A stretch of 64,000 nt of DNA from Aporrectodea caliginosa (Eukaryota > Annelida > Clitellata > Crassiclitellata > Lumbricidae). Made by a program: the position numbers and the translations under genes. Of this stretch, positions 21,510 through 32,394 are shown piece after piece; the stretch's first letter is position 1; each line of letters begins with the position of its first letter. Below the pieces are notes generated by a model. It searched no databases, was not told the DNA's origin, and worked only from the letters and a program-made list of their open reading frames with translations. The stretch is taken from positions 1,322,760-1,386,759 of the forward strand of contig JACEVL010000045.1 of NCBI GenBank assembly GCA_020284085.1. Reading direction: 5' to 3'.

Positions 21510-22765
21510 CAGCTCCAGTCAGTGCCGTCAATATTACTCAATTACAATAACGCGTTGACGTGGTGAAAAAGCCAGAGGCACTAGGATTCTAGTTCCGAGG
21601 AGATATTATCACCTAGTGGAGCATTCAATGAACAACTTCTCCGAAATAGCAGCTATGTGTGGACTGTTCAAGTGAATAGTCTGATATCTGCCACTGAAGA
21701 AGAGTTGAAGGTATCCATTCCAAAAGTGACCACTTTCTATGATGAATTGTCTGAGAGTGCACTTTTAATAGAAATACCAAGGGTGAGAAGGCATCTGAAC
21801 GCAGCAGAGATTAATCTGGAAGAAGCCAACGATTGGGTCAATACTTAGACGTTTTGGCATAGGTCTACATAGCTGAATGGTACTTCGTAAGAATCTCTCC
21901 CAGCCCTTTCACTAAGCCTAAAATTATTCTGACGATCTGTGTGTCTTTGGATTGAACCTATGTGAGAGAAGTTTTTCAACCCTGAAACTTATCAACTTAT
22001 TTACGATCTACCATGGGACAGTCAATTGAGTCAAAGCTTTCCGATCTAGCAATAGTATCAATTGAAAGTGAGCTGCTGAAAGGCATTGATTTCGATGAAG
22101 TTATTTACAAGTTCCCAATTTTTTAAAGCCAGGAAAGGAAAGTTCTGATCTAGTCGAGATGTTAACTAAGTGCTGAAATGCTTGCGTATTTGTTCCTGAT
22201 TTTTTTATTATTTCATTTATGAGTAGGCCTATATTTCCATATTATAGGCCTATTTATATATTTAATTGCTAACCTGATTTTAATTGAAAATATTACAATG
22301 TTTTAATAAATAATCAGCCATAATTTCAATTATTTTTCCTCATTATATAAAATTTGCCAATTGACAGTACTGTAGTTATTATATAATTTTCTGTATTCTT
22401 TGAACACTATTTTACAAGGAGGCTGTATAAGCTGCAGGCACCTTGATTGCCCTCCACAGTCCATTAATATTTGCAGATTTGATTTCTAATGATGTAGGCT
22501 AACTGCTGATCTAATGGTAAATGATTAAAACAATAGAAATAAGAAATAAACAAATATGCATTTGTAATTTAAATTCTGTGATTTGTTACTATCACTATCA
22601 TTACCATAACATTTTGTTATTTAATACAGGAATTACGATTTACGGGTAACATTAGTACAAAAATCATTATTAAGGATTCTTCATGGTCTGGAAACGAAGG
22701 GTCTCCATGGGGTGACACCATGGGTTACCGCACCGGGTGACACCAACCCTAGTGACGCCACTGTA
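21510..22765 (+). mobile_element. hAT (ZMYM1-like) transposase relic
   Basis: An open stretch encodes TTFYDELSESALLIEIPRVR..., then with stops and a frame change TICVS...SERSFSTL-like sequence (CVSLD, REVFQP) and YLRSTMGQSIESKLSDLAI, ESELLKGIDFDEVI, the hAT C-terminal dimerisation region. The right end, read on the minus strand, is CAGTGGCGTCACTAGGG, a typical end of this hAT group. The left end is not recognised. The block is flanked by a 30-bp direct repeat (AAGTCAACCACAGGCACACA...) at 21261-21291 and 22766-22796. It is absent from copy 2. Confidence 0.65.
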
Positions 22766-22904
22766 AGTCAACCACAGGCACACACGATATCATTCTGATA
22801 CCTGAAATGTTACTTACCAGTTCAATTACAGTTTGACATTTCGAGGAAAAGTGTGCAATTGAAATTCATGACTAATTTAGGTTCTGGACTATAAGAATGC
22901 AACA

Positions 22905-23045
22905 GTCGTCAGCAATTTTGGCCGAGACGACCATCCAAGTCGGCAAATTTAGTCGATCGAGTCGTCGAAAGGTCGGCGATCGAGTCGATCGTCGGCCGAG
23001 CCAAGACGATCGTAGAGCTCGACTCGATCGACTGCGGGGTATAAT
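22905..23045. other. CGATCG-rich palindromic patch (copy 1)
   Basis: A dense GC-rich patch of GTCGATCGAGTCG, GGCGATCGAGTCGATCG and GACGATCG words in AT-rich surroundings. It is kept almost unchanged at 26457-26580 in copy 2 apart from one or two bases. Possibly a transposon arm. Function unknown. Confidence 0.5.
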
Positions 23046-23570
23046 TTTGAGGTCACTAAGCCGATGGTCGAATCGTTGTCTTTGTTTAAGTTTTCCCTTT
23101 GTATATTGACCAGGTAGCAAATTTGTATCCATAGAGTATGTGCTATTATTAGTCTGCAGTTAGTCTTGTGACGTGAGAAAGGAGTTGTTGACTGTGCGAG
23201 AATTGTAGTTGCGTTCTTAGAGAGTTAAATGTTTGAATTTGTTTGCTTAAGAACTGGATTTCACACCAAGATCAGAGATTACTATTATTTATACTGACAA
23301 AGTTGGAGTTTGACGTTATTATTTTAGGCGAATATTGTGATTAGAAGCACTGCAGTATAAGACGCAGAACAGAGCAGAATCCAGGAACAAGCACTGTGGA
23401 AATATCTTTAGTTATAACCTGCAACTGAGAAATATACAATTATCCGCCAGACAGTTTGGTTAAGGATATTAGTCAGTGATGTCATTTATGTAATATAGAG
23501 ACAGCACTGACAAAGGCCAACAAATGCGCTGACTGAATGAATGGCAGAATTTATTTACTTTCTTTCTCAG

Positions 23571-23659
23571 ATTTGGAGGAAAAACAAAAATTGCTGAAGA
23601 AAGCGAAAAGGTCTCAACAACCTAGAACTAAAAGTAAACATCGGAACAAGAAATTGTAA
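23571..23659 (+). CDS. Terminal tail exon 1 with stop
   Basis: Phase-1 acceptor TTTCTTTCTCAG|ATTTGG. Encodes DLEEKQKLLKKAKRSQQPR then TKSKHRNKKL and stop TAA (23657-23659). The tail is extremely Lys/Arg-rich and has no ITAM, ITIM or kinase motif. The stop lies inside TTGTAAGT, which is also a good donor. Reading through splicing there would remove the stop. The paralogous exon at 27110 keeps the same arrangement. An AATAAA lies downstream at 24111-24116. Confidence 0.78.
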
Positions 23660-24110
23660 GTTAATTTTTGTGTTTTATCTTGTCGATATTTTATTGTGTA
23701 GAAACGTGTAAAAGGAAACCTGAAGCATATATTAAACTCTCGCCCAAACTATGTAGTCTGAGATCATGTTACCATCAGTTTTTGGCCATTCATGAAGGTC
23801 TGAAGTCAGATCACCATTCACCAGGGTTTCGGTTTGGATTTTTCTGAGCCGCTTGAGTGAGGCCACTTCAATGAAACCCTATAAAAAATACATATGCATC
23901 GATAGATCAGCGAGGAACAACTAGAATTATAGACATAATTAATAATTATGTCCGAATTAATTCTGAACAGGAATGTCTCCGTGGAATATCTCCTTCTTAA
24001 ACAGGAAATTTCGGCATGTGGTTATTTGCTTCCATATATCGTAGCTCCCCATTTTCGCCATAAGCGATTAAGAAGCTGCGACGAAAATTTGAGGTTTGAA
24101 AATCCTATTA

Positions 24111-24116
24111 AATAAA
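24111..24116 (+). terminator. Candidate polyadenylation signal
   Basis: AATAAA about 450 bp after the array A stop codon. The same hexamer is at 27653-27658 after the duplicated terminal exon. Assigned from position and motif only. Confidence 0.3.
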
Positions 24117-25309
24117 GGTGGAATGGTAGAATGCTTTTGGTCAACCTAGTGGTTGACATATTTCGGTGAAGGTCGAATTGTAGAACTGCAGCCAAAGAAA
24201 GGGACACGTTCCACGCCAAGTTATTGATTTATGAAGTTTGAAATAGGGTCGAACGAGCACGTTTGGCCAACATGGTACCTATATGTGTAGAAAGTAATTT
24301 CGGTTCTTTGCCAGAAATGATTTAGAAATTAATCGGTAAAAGGCGTTGACTATGTTTGACGACGGGCCAGTTCCAAACCCTTGGACCACGCTATAGCGTT
24401 GATGTATCTGACCGCCGATTGTAGATGTATGTAACTATGTATGGATGTATGGATGTATGTATTCATGCGTATGTTTATATAAATGCATGTATGCGTGTGT
24501 TTACGTACATTTGTACTTATGGTTTTGATTCATTCGTTTATTTAAAAGCCCAGTTACGACGTCATATGAACAATTACAAATATATTTTCGCCTTCAGTTG
24601 CAAAAGTCAGGAGAAAGTTCCACTTAATGTTAAATGAGACGCCTATAAACATGACAAATATGTAGATTGTCGATTGAGCAGCTGAAGGTCGTGTAGCTGG
24701 AGCGTAGCATTAAAAACCTTTAGAATGAACAGAAATACCATATTATTATTGAAATTTTAGTCCAACAAGCTTAACTAATTGATTGCTCATATAGTTATGC
24801 AGGCGTTTATGAACTAAATGTGGACTAGGCAGCAAATGCACATCCTGATGCAAATAATTATTCCAATTGAAAAGTCATTGTTTTTTCGTAAAATATTATC
24901 AGAGAAATTTACCAGTGGCATAGTTGTACAATGCCCCGATTGAATTTTGTACCAGTATAATCAGTTGTCGCGCTCCTATAATAGCTTTGAACACGTGCTG
25001 CACGAGGCTATTCGTTTTTTTCTAGACTCTCAAAGACGCACTTTTTCAGCTGTTTGATGGCCACGTGTTGAGCGCTTCTGAGAGACTCTTAAGTGGCGCT
25101 TTATAAATGTCTTGTTACATTGCATTACATTACATTACTACAATATTTTAAACACTGTAAAGTACAACGACAATTAAGAAATTATCCTATGACCTCTCTG
25201 TTTCTAAATGAAATGCAGGAACTAGTTTAGCTATTTTATTTCAGCATCCAGTCAGTTAACATGATTCTTGATCCGATGCTTGACTTTTCCCCTCCATTAT
25301 TCCGTTGAT

Positions 25310-25520
25310 TCTAGTTCCTAGGAGATATTATCCCCTCATTACATGAACCAACAACTTGCTCCGATTGTTTCCATTCTGGATTTTTCGTCTACCATTTGTA
25401 GTATCTCTGCATTTGTCTTTCTTTCTACCCCGCTGACTCTCTCCATCCTGCCATATCGACATCTCGAAGGCATCTAGTCTGCTTACATCCTCCCTTCTCA
25501 TGGTCCATGCTTCCGATCCG
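25310..25520 (-). mobile_element. LINE RT C-terminal fragment (copy 2)
   Basis: Duplicate of the fragment at 20040-20270 with small indels. It marks that this LINE inserted before the tail region was duplicated. Confidence 0.6.
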
Positions 25521-25888
25521 TATATACTACACTACATATCATAGTCAGTAGTCTTTAGTTGTAAGACGCAGTCCATCTGCTGCATGTTCGACGAATGAAA
25601 GCATTCTGATAAGGACAAGTGCAATCCCAACCTCATGCTCGCCCTTACAGTAAGAACGCTCAGTGCCGTGTTTTCTGCTTCTCGCTGATGACAAGAGCCT
25701 TTAGATGCAGTATCCACCAAGGGCCTTAGTACGACGAATTACACCTGTTGATAGATTGCATTATGCATCAATCTACACTGGACGAATACATTGAATGCCT
25801 TGTTGTTGTAAATAAGTTTAATTCAATAGGCCTAGATTTCGCTTCTTATGAGTCAATTTTTAAAATCCTTATTCTTGTTTTTATACAG

Positions 25889-25917
25889 AAAACGCAAGGA
25901 GGTTGCTGGAAAAAAAG
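25889..25917 (+). CDS. Cytoplasmic microexon 2 (KRKEVAGKK)
   Basis: Duplicate of 20843-20871: 29 nt, same phases, acceptor TTATACAG|AAAACGC and donor AAAAAAG|GTAGCC intact. One substitution changes Ala to Val. It could be an alternative to microexon 1. Using both in series would not keep frame, because phase 1 out does not match phase 2 in. If both are used they must therefore be mutually exclusive. Confidence 0.65.
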
Positions 25918-27109
25918 GTAGCCACTTCAATCTCAAGCTGTTTCTGTAATAGCTGCGAAGTTTTAAAAGACTGGTTTTTGCTGAATTTTCTTGAAATACA
26001 AAGCAGAGGCTCAGCCTAAACCTAAATGGCCCATAGCATCAGCTGATGTTCTGAATTAGGGAAGGACCGATTCTTGAATACCAAACCGATTAGCGCCGAT
26101 TTTTGCCCAAGACCGATTAATTGGAATCTGCGCATCCCAGGACTACCGATCCGATTACCAATAGATATGTAATATTTTTGACCAAACAATTCTTTTTTTA
26201 TTAATATAAAAATATTAACCTGTTTTAGCGACCTCCTACGGCAATATTTAATCTTAAATATTGAAAGTCCGTGTAAAATAACAAAATGGCGGACAATTCT
26301 AACAAGTCAACCACAGGCACACACGATATCATTATGATACCTGAAATGTTACTTACCAGTTCAATTACAGTTTGACATTTCGAGGAAAAGTGTGCAATTG
26401 AAATTCATGACTAATTTAGGTTCTGGACTATAAGAATGCAACAGTCGTCAGCAATTTTGGCCGAGACGACCATCCAAGTCGGCAAATTTAGTCGATCGAG
26501 TCGTCGAAAGGTCGGCGATCGAGTCGATCGTCGGCCGAGCCAAGACGATCGTAGAGCTCGACTCGATCGACTGCGGGGTATATTTTGAGGTCACTAAGCC
26601 GAAGGTCGAATCGTTGTTTTTGTTTAATTTTTCCCTTTGTATATTGACCAGGTAGCAAATTTGTATCCATAGTGTATTATTAGTCTGCAGTTAGTCCTGT
26701 GACGTGAGAAGGAATTGTTGACTGTGAGAGAAGAATTGTAGTTGTGTTCTTAGAGAGTTAAATGTTTGAATTTGTTTGTTTTAAGAACTGGATATCACAC
26801 CAAGATTAGAGATTACTATAATTTATACTGACAAAGTTGGAGTTTGATGTTATTATTTTAGGCGAATATCGTGACCAAGAAGCACCGCAGTATAGGACGC
26901 AGAACAGTGCAGAATCCAGGAACAAGCACTGTGGAAATATCTTTAGTTAGCCTAAAATCTGCGACTGAGAAATATACAAAGTCCGCCTGACAGTTTGGTT
27001 AAGGATATTAGTCAGTGATATCATTTATGTAATATAGAGACAGCACTGACAAAGACCAACTAATACGCTGACTCAATGAGTGGCAGAATTTATTTACTTT
27101 CTTTCTCAG

Positions 27110-27198
27110 GTTTGGAGGAAAAACAAAAATTGCTGAAGAAAGAGAAAACGTCTCAAAAACCTAGAACTAAAAGTAAACAACGGAACAAGAAATTGTAA
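27110..27198 (+). CDS. Terminal tail exon 2 with stop
   Basis: Duplicate of 23571-23659 with acceptor TTTCTTTCTCAG|GTTTGG and stop TAA at 27196-27198. The peptide GLEEKQKLLKKEKTSQKPR, TKSKQRNKKL differs at about six positions (including a first residue change D to G), but length and frame are unchanged. Retained open frame and splice site suggest it may be used as an alternative C-terminus. Confidence 0.62.
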
Positions 27199-27874
27199 GT
27201 TAATTTTTGTGTTTTATCTTGTCGATTTATTTTATTGTGTAGAAACGCCTAAAAGGAAACTTGAAGCATATATTAAACTCTCTCCCAGCCCATGTAGTCT
27301 GAGATCATGTTTTTTTGGCCATTCATGTAGTCAGAATCAGATCAACATTCACCAGGGTTTTGGTTTGGATTTTTCTTAGACGCCTGAGTGAGGCCACTTC
27401 AATGAGACCCTCTAAAAAACTACATAATATACATCGATAGATTAGAGAGGAACAACTAGAATTATAGACATAATTAATAGGGCCTAATTGTGTCCGAATT
27501 GATTCTCAGCAGGAATGTCTCTGTGGAATGTCTGCTTCTTAAACAGGAAATTTCGGCATGTGGTTATTTGCTTTCAATATATCGTACCTCCCCATTTCCC
27601 CACAAGCGATTAAGAACCTGCGACAAAAATTTATGGCTTGAAAATCCTATTAAATAAAGGTGGAATTGTAGAATGCTTTTGACCAACCTAGTGGTTGACA
27701 TATTTCGGTGAAGGTCGAATTGTAGAACTGCAGACAAAGAAAGGGACCAGTTCCTCGCCAAGTTATTGATTTATGAAGGTTATGAAGGTTGAAATAGAGT
27801 CGATCGAGCACGTTTGGCCAACATGGTATACGGGTACAAAGTAATTTCGGTTCTTTGCCATAAATGATTTAGAA

Positions 27875-28290
27875 ATTAATCGGTAAAAGGTGTTGACTGT
27901 GTATGCCGACTGGCCAAATCCCGACCCTTGGACCTCGCTATAGCGTTGATGTATCTGACCGCCGATTGTAGACTCTGGAATTTTGTTACATGCGTTCTGT
28001 CCTCTAAAAAATTAACCACCCAATTGTGATCCGGAATGTCAAGGGTGGCAATCTTATTCGCAAGAGTAGAGTGCCTAACGGAGTCGAAGGCATTAAATAA
28101 GTCCAGTGAGATGATGGCCACGTAGGCATTCGACTGAAGCTGTTGTGTGACCAGAGCTGACGTCGTTGATCCCGTCGGTCTAAATGCATCTGTTGTTCCT
28201 CGATAAAGGTATCTGCACCAGCAAAAAGTTCTGAACAAAAGACAGTTTGCGCGAGATCTATGCAAGAAAACAAGACTTTCGCTTCAAAAC
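27875..28290 (-). mobile_element. LINE RT fragment (palm domain)
   Basis: Minus strand encodes FRPTGSTTSALVTQQLQS, ISLDLFNAFDSVRHSTL and DRTHVTKFQSLQS, matching the RT region of the LINE at 40500-40720 (ISLDFSKAFDSVRHSTLAQK). Frameshifted. It abuts the end of the tail duplication. Confidence 0.75.
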
Positions 28291-28299
28291 AGTTTTTAA

Positions 28300-28450
28300 G
28301 AAGTCAAGAAATGACTACGAGACCTAGACCGAGACCGAATCCGAGACAATAGGTTCAGAAACCGAACCCGAGACATCAAAAAATCTATCTCGAGACTTCA
28401 CGAGACAGAGACACCGCCTCAAGACCATACACTTTTGACGAAAACACTCG
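28300..28450. repeat. CGAGACC-rich simple sequence
   Basis: A short patch of ACGAGACC, CCGAGACC and CCGAATCCGAGAC words. Possibly a transposon arm. No coding signal. Confidence 0.4.
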
Positions 28451-28737
28451 GCTACAGGAGGCGTATACGGTCCGCATGACTAAGGTTCGACCATACAATG
28501 TCATCAGAAGGATGGCCCTGATGCAGTCACATGGGCGAAGGCCACTTCCGAACAACATACCCTCAAACGCACAAAAATCCTTGGCAAACCGACGATTAGC
28601 CTAAGTCCGGAACGCAAACCTAGCACCAGAAAACTCCATTTACTGAGAAAATTCTGCATTTAGACGAAATAATCCGTCAAATAACGGAGAAGTCGATCAG
28701 CGACCGACATGGCCGATGACATGCGCAGTCCTACATT

Positions 28738-29180
28738 TTCTATAAGGTTGTGACCGATTCTTTAATCGAAAATCGGTCTGCCGGATATTTGCCCTAAACG
28801 ATTAATCGATTTCGGCGCATTTCAGGACAACCGATCTAAATACCAAGAGAAGTAATATTTTTGACCAAAAACAATTCTTTTTTATTAATACAAAAATAGT
28901 AACCTGTTTCGACGACCTCCTGCGGTAATCTTTAATCTATAATTGAAAGTCCGTGTAAAATAATAAAATGGTTAGTCGATGCATCAACAAAATCGTTGCT
29001 TTTGAATAGATAAAACAGTATTATATATCAGGCTTGAATTAGTAAAAATTGAGTTTTAAAAACAGTGCCTAGATCGAAATAAAAATGACTATTGCCGATT
29101 AATCGGATCGGATTCAGAATTGGCGTAAAAGCAGGCCAACTAATCGGAATCGGAAATCGGCAAAAAATGGAAAGCGGCGT
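28738..29180. mobile_element. Non-autonomous DNA element, third copy
   Basis: The TTGTGACCGATTCTTTAATCG start and the GCCGATTAATCGGATCGG region are inverted relatives. The core (TTTTTGACCAAAAACAATTC, AAAGTCCGTGTAAAATAA) is shared with 21012-21250 and 26055-26290. Probably a hAT-like MITE. Confidence 0.5.
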
Positions 29181-29649
29181 TATTGACGCTATTGTTTGTT
29201 CTCGGTAACTCTTCATCAGCACATTAATATTACATCTTACGTCTTGCGTATAATAAATTAAGTCTAGTATGAATTATATATGATATCTCCTATTATTACG
29301 AAATAAATTTTAAAATGAATGTAATATGAAACCTGCGTCTAATTTGCAGTAATTATAATTAAATTTAGCTGGACTTTAATATGAAAATTGCAATAACTAA
29401 CAGAAATTTTACAATTAACGAAATGTGAAACATCTATTGTAATAATTATTACTTCCCTAACTTGCACAATAAACATTCTTCGGTGGAGATGTCCAGACAC
29501 TATAGAAATAACGTGTCCACTTTCTCTGGTTGTAAATGAAAAACTCACTAAACAGATTATTCAGTAACTGCCGATATTTTTAGTATTGCTGTAAGTAACC
29601 ATGCATAAAACATTCATGCGACGATTAGTGATATATGTTCTATTTTCAG

Positions 29650-30616
29650 AGCTACTGGTGGACCTGGTGTGCCTCCGAAACCTGCTGTGCCTCCCCAACC
29701 TGCTGTGCCATTCCAACCTGTTGTGCCTCCCCAACCTGGTGTGCCTCCCCAACCTGGTATGCCTCCCCAACCTGGTGTGCCTCCCAAACCTTCTGTGCCT
29801 CCCAAACCTGCTGTGCCTCCCGAACCTGCTGTGCCATTCCAACCTACTGTGCCTCCCGAACCTGTTGTATCTCCCGAACGTGCTGTGCTTCTCCAAACTG
29901 CTGCGCCTGTAGGACCTGTCCGACCTACTGTGCCTCCCAAACCTGTGGTGCCTCCCAAACCTGTGGTGCCTCCCCAACCTGGTGTGCCTCCCCAACCTGG
30001 TGTGCCTCCCCAACCTGCTGTGCCTCCCCAACCTGCTGCGCCTCCAAAACCTACTTCGCCTCCCAAACCTTCTGTGGCTCCCAAACCTGCTGCGCCTCCC
30101 AAACCTTCTGTATCTCCCGAACCTGCTGTGCCTCCCCAACCTGCTGCGCCTCCCAAACCTACTGTGCCTCCGAAACCTGCTGTGCCTCCCAAACCTGCTG
30201 CGCCTCCCAAACCTGCTGTGCCTCCCAAACCTGCTGCGCCTCCCAAACCTGCTGTGCCTCCCAAACCTGCTGTGCCTCCCAAACCTGCTGTGCCTCCCAA
30301 ACCTGCTGTGCCTCCCAAACCTGCTGTGCCTCCCAAACCTGCTGTGCCTCCCAAACCTGCTGCGCCTCCCAAACCTGCTGTGCCTCCCAAACCTGCTGTG
30401 CCTCCCAAACCTTCTGTGCCTCCCAAACCTTCTGTGCCTCCCAAACCTTCTGTGCCTCCCAAACCTTCTGTGGCTCCCAAACCTTCTGTGCCTCCCAAAC
30501 CTGCTGTACCTCCCGAACCTGCTGTGCCTGTCCAGGCTGCTGCGCCTGTAGGACCTGTCCGACCTGATGTACTTCTCCAAACTGCCGGGCCTCGCATAGC
30601 TGCTAGGCATCTCTAA
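29650..30616 (+). CDS. Proline-rich hexapeptide-repeat exon (putative)
   Basis: An 18-bp repeat, CCTCCCAAACCTGCTGTG, in roughly 50 units follows a pyrimidine tract and TATTTTCAG. The frame from 29651 reads ATGGPGVPPKPAVPPQP..., VPPKPA hexapeptides, and stops at 30614-30616. The acceptor has two adjacent AGs: using 29648-29649 gives phase 2, and 29650-29651 gives phase 1, as in the other stalks. No clear 3' donor is seen, so it could be terminal. Other + frames (Cys- or Leu-rich) and minus frames (Gly-X-Y-like) are also open, because the unit has no stops. It lies between arrays A and B on the same strand. The gene assignment is inference. Confidence 0.45.
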
Positions 30617-30969
30617 CCTGCAATGCCTCTCTTAAATGGTGTGCCTATTCAAACTATAAAGTCGACTCCTGCTGAACCTTCCAAAACCGTTTAAAATACG
30701 CTACAACCATGATTACGAAATTTCTAGTAGTCAGAGCGACTGGTGTACGTATACCGATCCTTCTCTAATCTCAGCGTCAGCTCCTGAAAAACTGACAAGT
30801 AGACGACAAGGATATTAAGTTTGATTGCTTTTAAAGAAAGCAAAAATGTTCTTAGCAACTATAATTATGGTAGTGGACCTATCGAACTGTAAATTCACAT
30901 ATTATGTATAGACAATGATGAAATTGTTTTATAAGAAGTAGCCATTACTACAGACGCATCGTTTGTAGG

Positions 30970-31115
30970 CCTGATGATGATGATGATGATGATGATGATT
31001 ATAATGATAATGATGATGATGATGATGATGATGATGACGTTTTTGTTGCTGTCTATGATGATGACGATGATGATGATGATGATGATGATAGTGATGATGA
31101 TAGTGATGGTGGTGG
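30970..31115. repeat. (GAT)n microsatellite
   Basis: GAT runs at 30973-31035 and 31057-31115 with GTGATG and GGTAAT variants continuing to about 31270. Not coding on either strand. Confidence 0.9.
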
Positions 31116-31273
31116 TGAGGATGATGGGTAATGATGTGGTGATGAGGTGGTAATAGTAATGGTAACGGTAGATGTTTCTGTAATGGTTTTGGTTTCGGAA
31201 ATGGTTTCGGTTTGGAAAATGGTTTCGTTTTTGGCCATGGTAATAGAAATGGTCATGGTAATGATAAAGATAA

Positions 31274-31540
31274 TTCATTCATTCATTCAGAGCATTTATA
31301 TAGCGCCCCTTCAAGAAACTACTCAGAAGCGCTCCCGGCCCAGCCACGGCTAAAGAAAAAGACTTGAGGGACTTGTAGAACCCTGCCGGATGGCTCACAA
31401 GTAAAGAGCGGAGCTTAAGCGGGAGGTCATTCCAGATGGAAGGTCCCACAACCGAATAATGGTAGGAGGATTTACATAGCGCTGTAGGTAAGCTGAGGCT
31501 GAAGAAAAGGACGTTGCACACGAGTTGCATAAAATTCAAT
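31274..31540 (-). mobile_element. CR1-like LINE 3' end with (ATTC)n tail
   Basis: Minus strand encodes YHYSVVGPSIWNDLPLKLR, a shared end of CR1/Rex ORF2, and ends SSFLKGRYINALNE next to an ATTCATTC tail (31275-31290). The same UTR words (TTATATAGCGCCCCTTCA) occur in the LINE at 59305-60020. Confidence 0.75.
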
Positions 31541-31994
31541 GACCGTCATATGAAGGTTTAAAAAGACAGGTCTTAATCTGTGATTTTAATGACTCCAGAG
31601 AGTGCGTCTTCTTCACATGGTCGGGAAGACTGTTCCACACGGTGTAGCTAAGCGGCAGAATAGTAACAGTCGTCAATCCTCGTAGAAGACCGAGGGAGTT
31701 GTAGCTGATTTAAATGTATTATACCTCAGTCTCCAGTACGAAATATTGCATCGGCAGCACGGATATTTGAAACACTTGTATTAAATACATGACAGATAGA
31801 AATATTTCTATTATATATAATGACACATAGAAACAAATAGAGACGTTGTAATGGCCGCAAAAATTACCAAACACATTGGCACAGCTGAGTCTGTTACTTT
31901 TACTGCATACTAGTATCTCACCGGTTTTCATTATCTTCACGTGTTTCCTTCTAGACACCTCTTCATATCACTCTCTGCAGCACACACTTTTTAA

Positions 31995-32390
31995 TATACA
32001 GGGTGAGCCCAAACAAGTAACCCCCTACGTTTTTTTTGCTAATTTGCTAATAGTTCGGCCAAAAGTAAGAATTTTTAAATCTAATTTTAGAGGCATAAAG
32101 GTAATTTATATCTACGCCAAATTTCACCAAAATATCTCGAACAGAACAAAAGTTATATCACTTTTAGTGAGCCCACCCACTGTTTTTTGATGGTCCAAAA
32201 ACATGTAACGCAACAAAAAGGTAACAAAAAACGATTTTATTAAGTCACGTCTCAAATAACTGTTATCAAACAAACTTGATATTACTTCACAACTTGTGTT
32301 CAGTGTGTCCACCACCAGTAACCACACATATTTTGAGTCTCATTGTAAAGTTCTTGATGCCCCTGTTCTTAATAAAGAAAAGATTATTAT
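31995..32390. mobile_element. Mariner-like DNA transposon remnant
   Basis: Begins ATACAGGGTGAGCCCAAACA, a common terminal sequence of mariner-like elements. No intact transposase or matching right end is visible. Confidence 0.4.
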
Positions 32391-32394
32391 TTTT

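Larger units (their letters stand above)
19190..24424. repeat. Tandem duplication, copy 1 (tail exons)
   Basis: Sequence from about 19214 onward recurs from about 24459 at high identity (long stretches with only scattered substitutions). The copy holds the tail microexon and terminal exon. Relative to copy 2 it contains two extra blocks: a LINE 3' end (about 20289-20498) and a block of about 1.5 kb (21292-22796) holding a hAT relic. Confidence 0.9.
24425..27970. repeat. Tandem duplication, copy 2 (tail exons)
   Basis: Second copy of the tail region, directly abutting copy 1. It ends at GACCGCCGATTGTAG near 27970, the same words that end copy 1 near 24424. It lacks the LINE and hAT blocks. 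A minus-strand LINE fragment begins at the end point. Confidence 0.9.

Noticed and set aside
29635..30567. Cys-rich frame (CCASQTCC repeats)
   Set aside because: Off-frame reading of the same 18-bp unit. A protein with this many paired Cys at every sixth residue is less plausible than the Pro-rich frame.
29614..30597. Minus-strand collagen-like Gly-X-Y frame
   Set aside because: It is the complement of the proline-rich repeat. It lacks Pro in X/Y positions, and all recognised neighbouring host exons are on the + strand. Kept only as a note.
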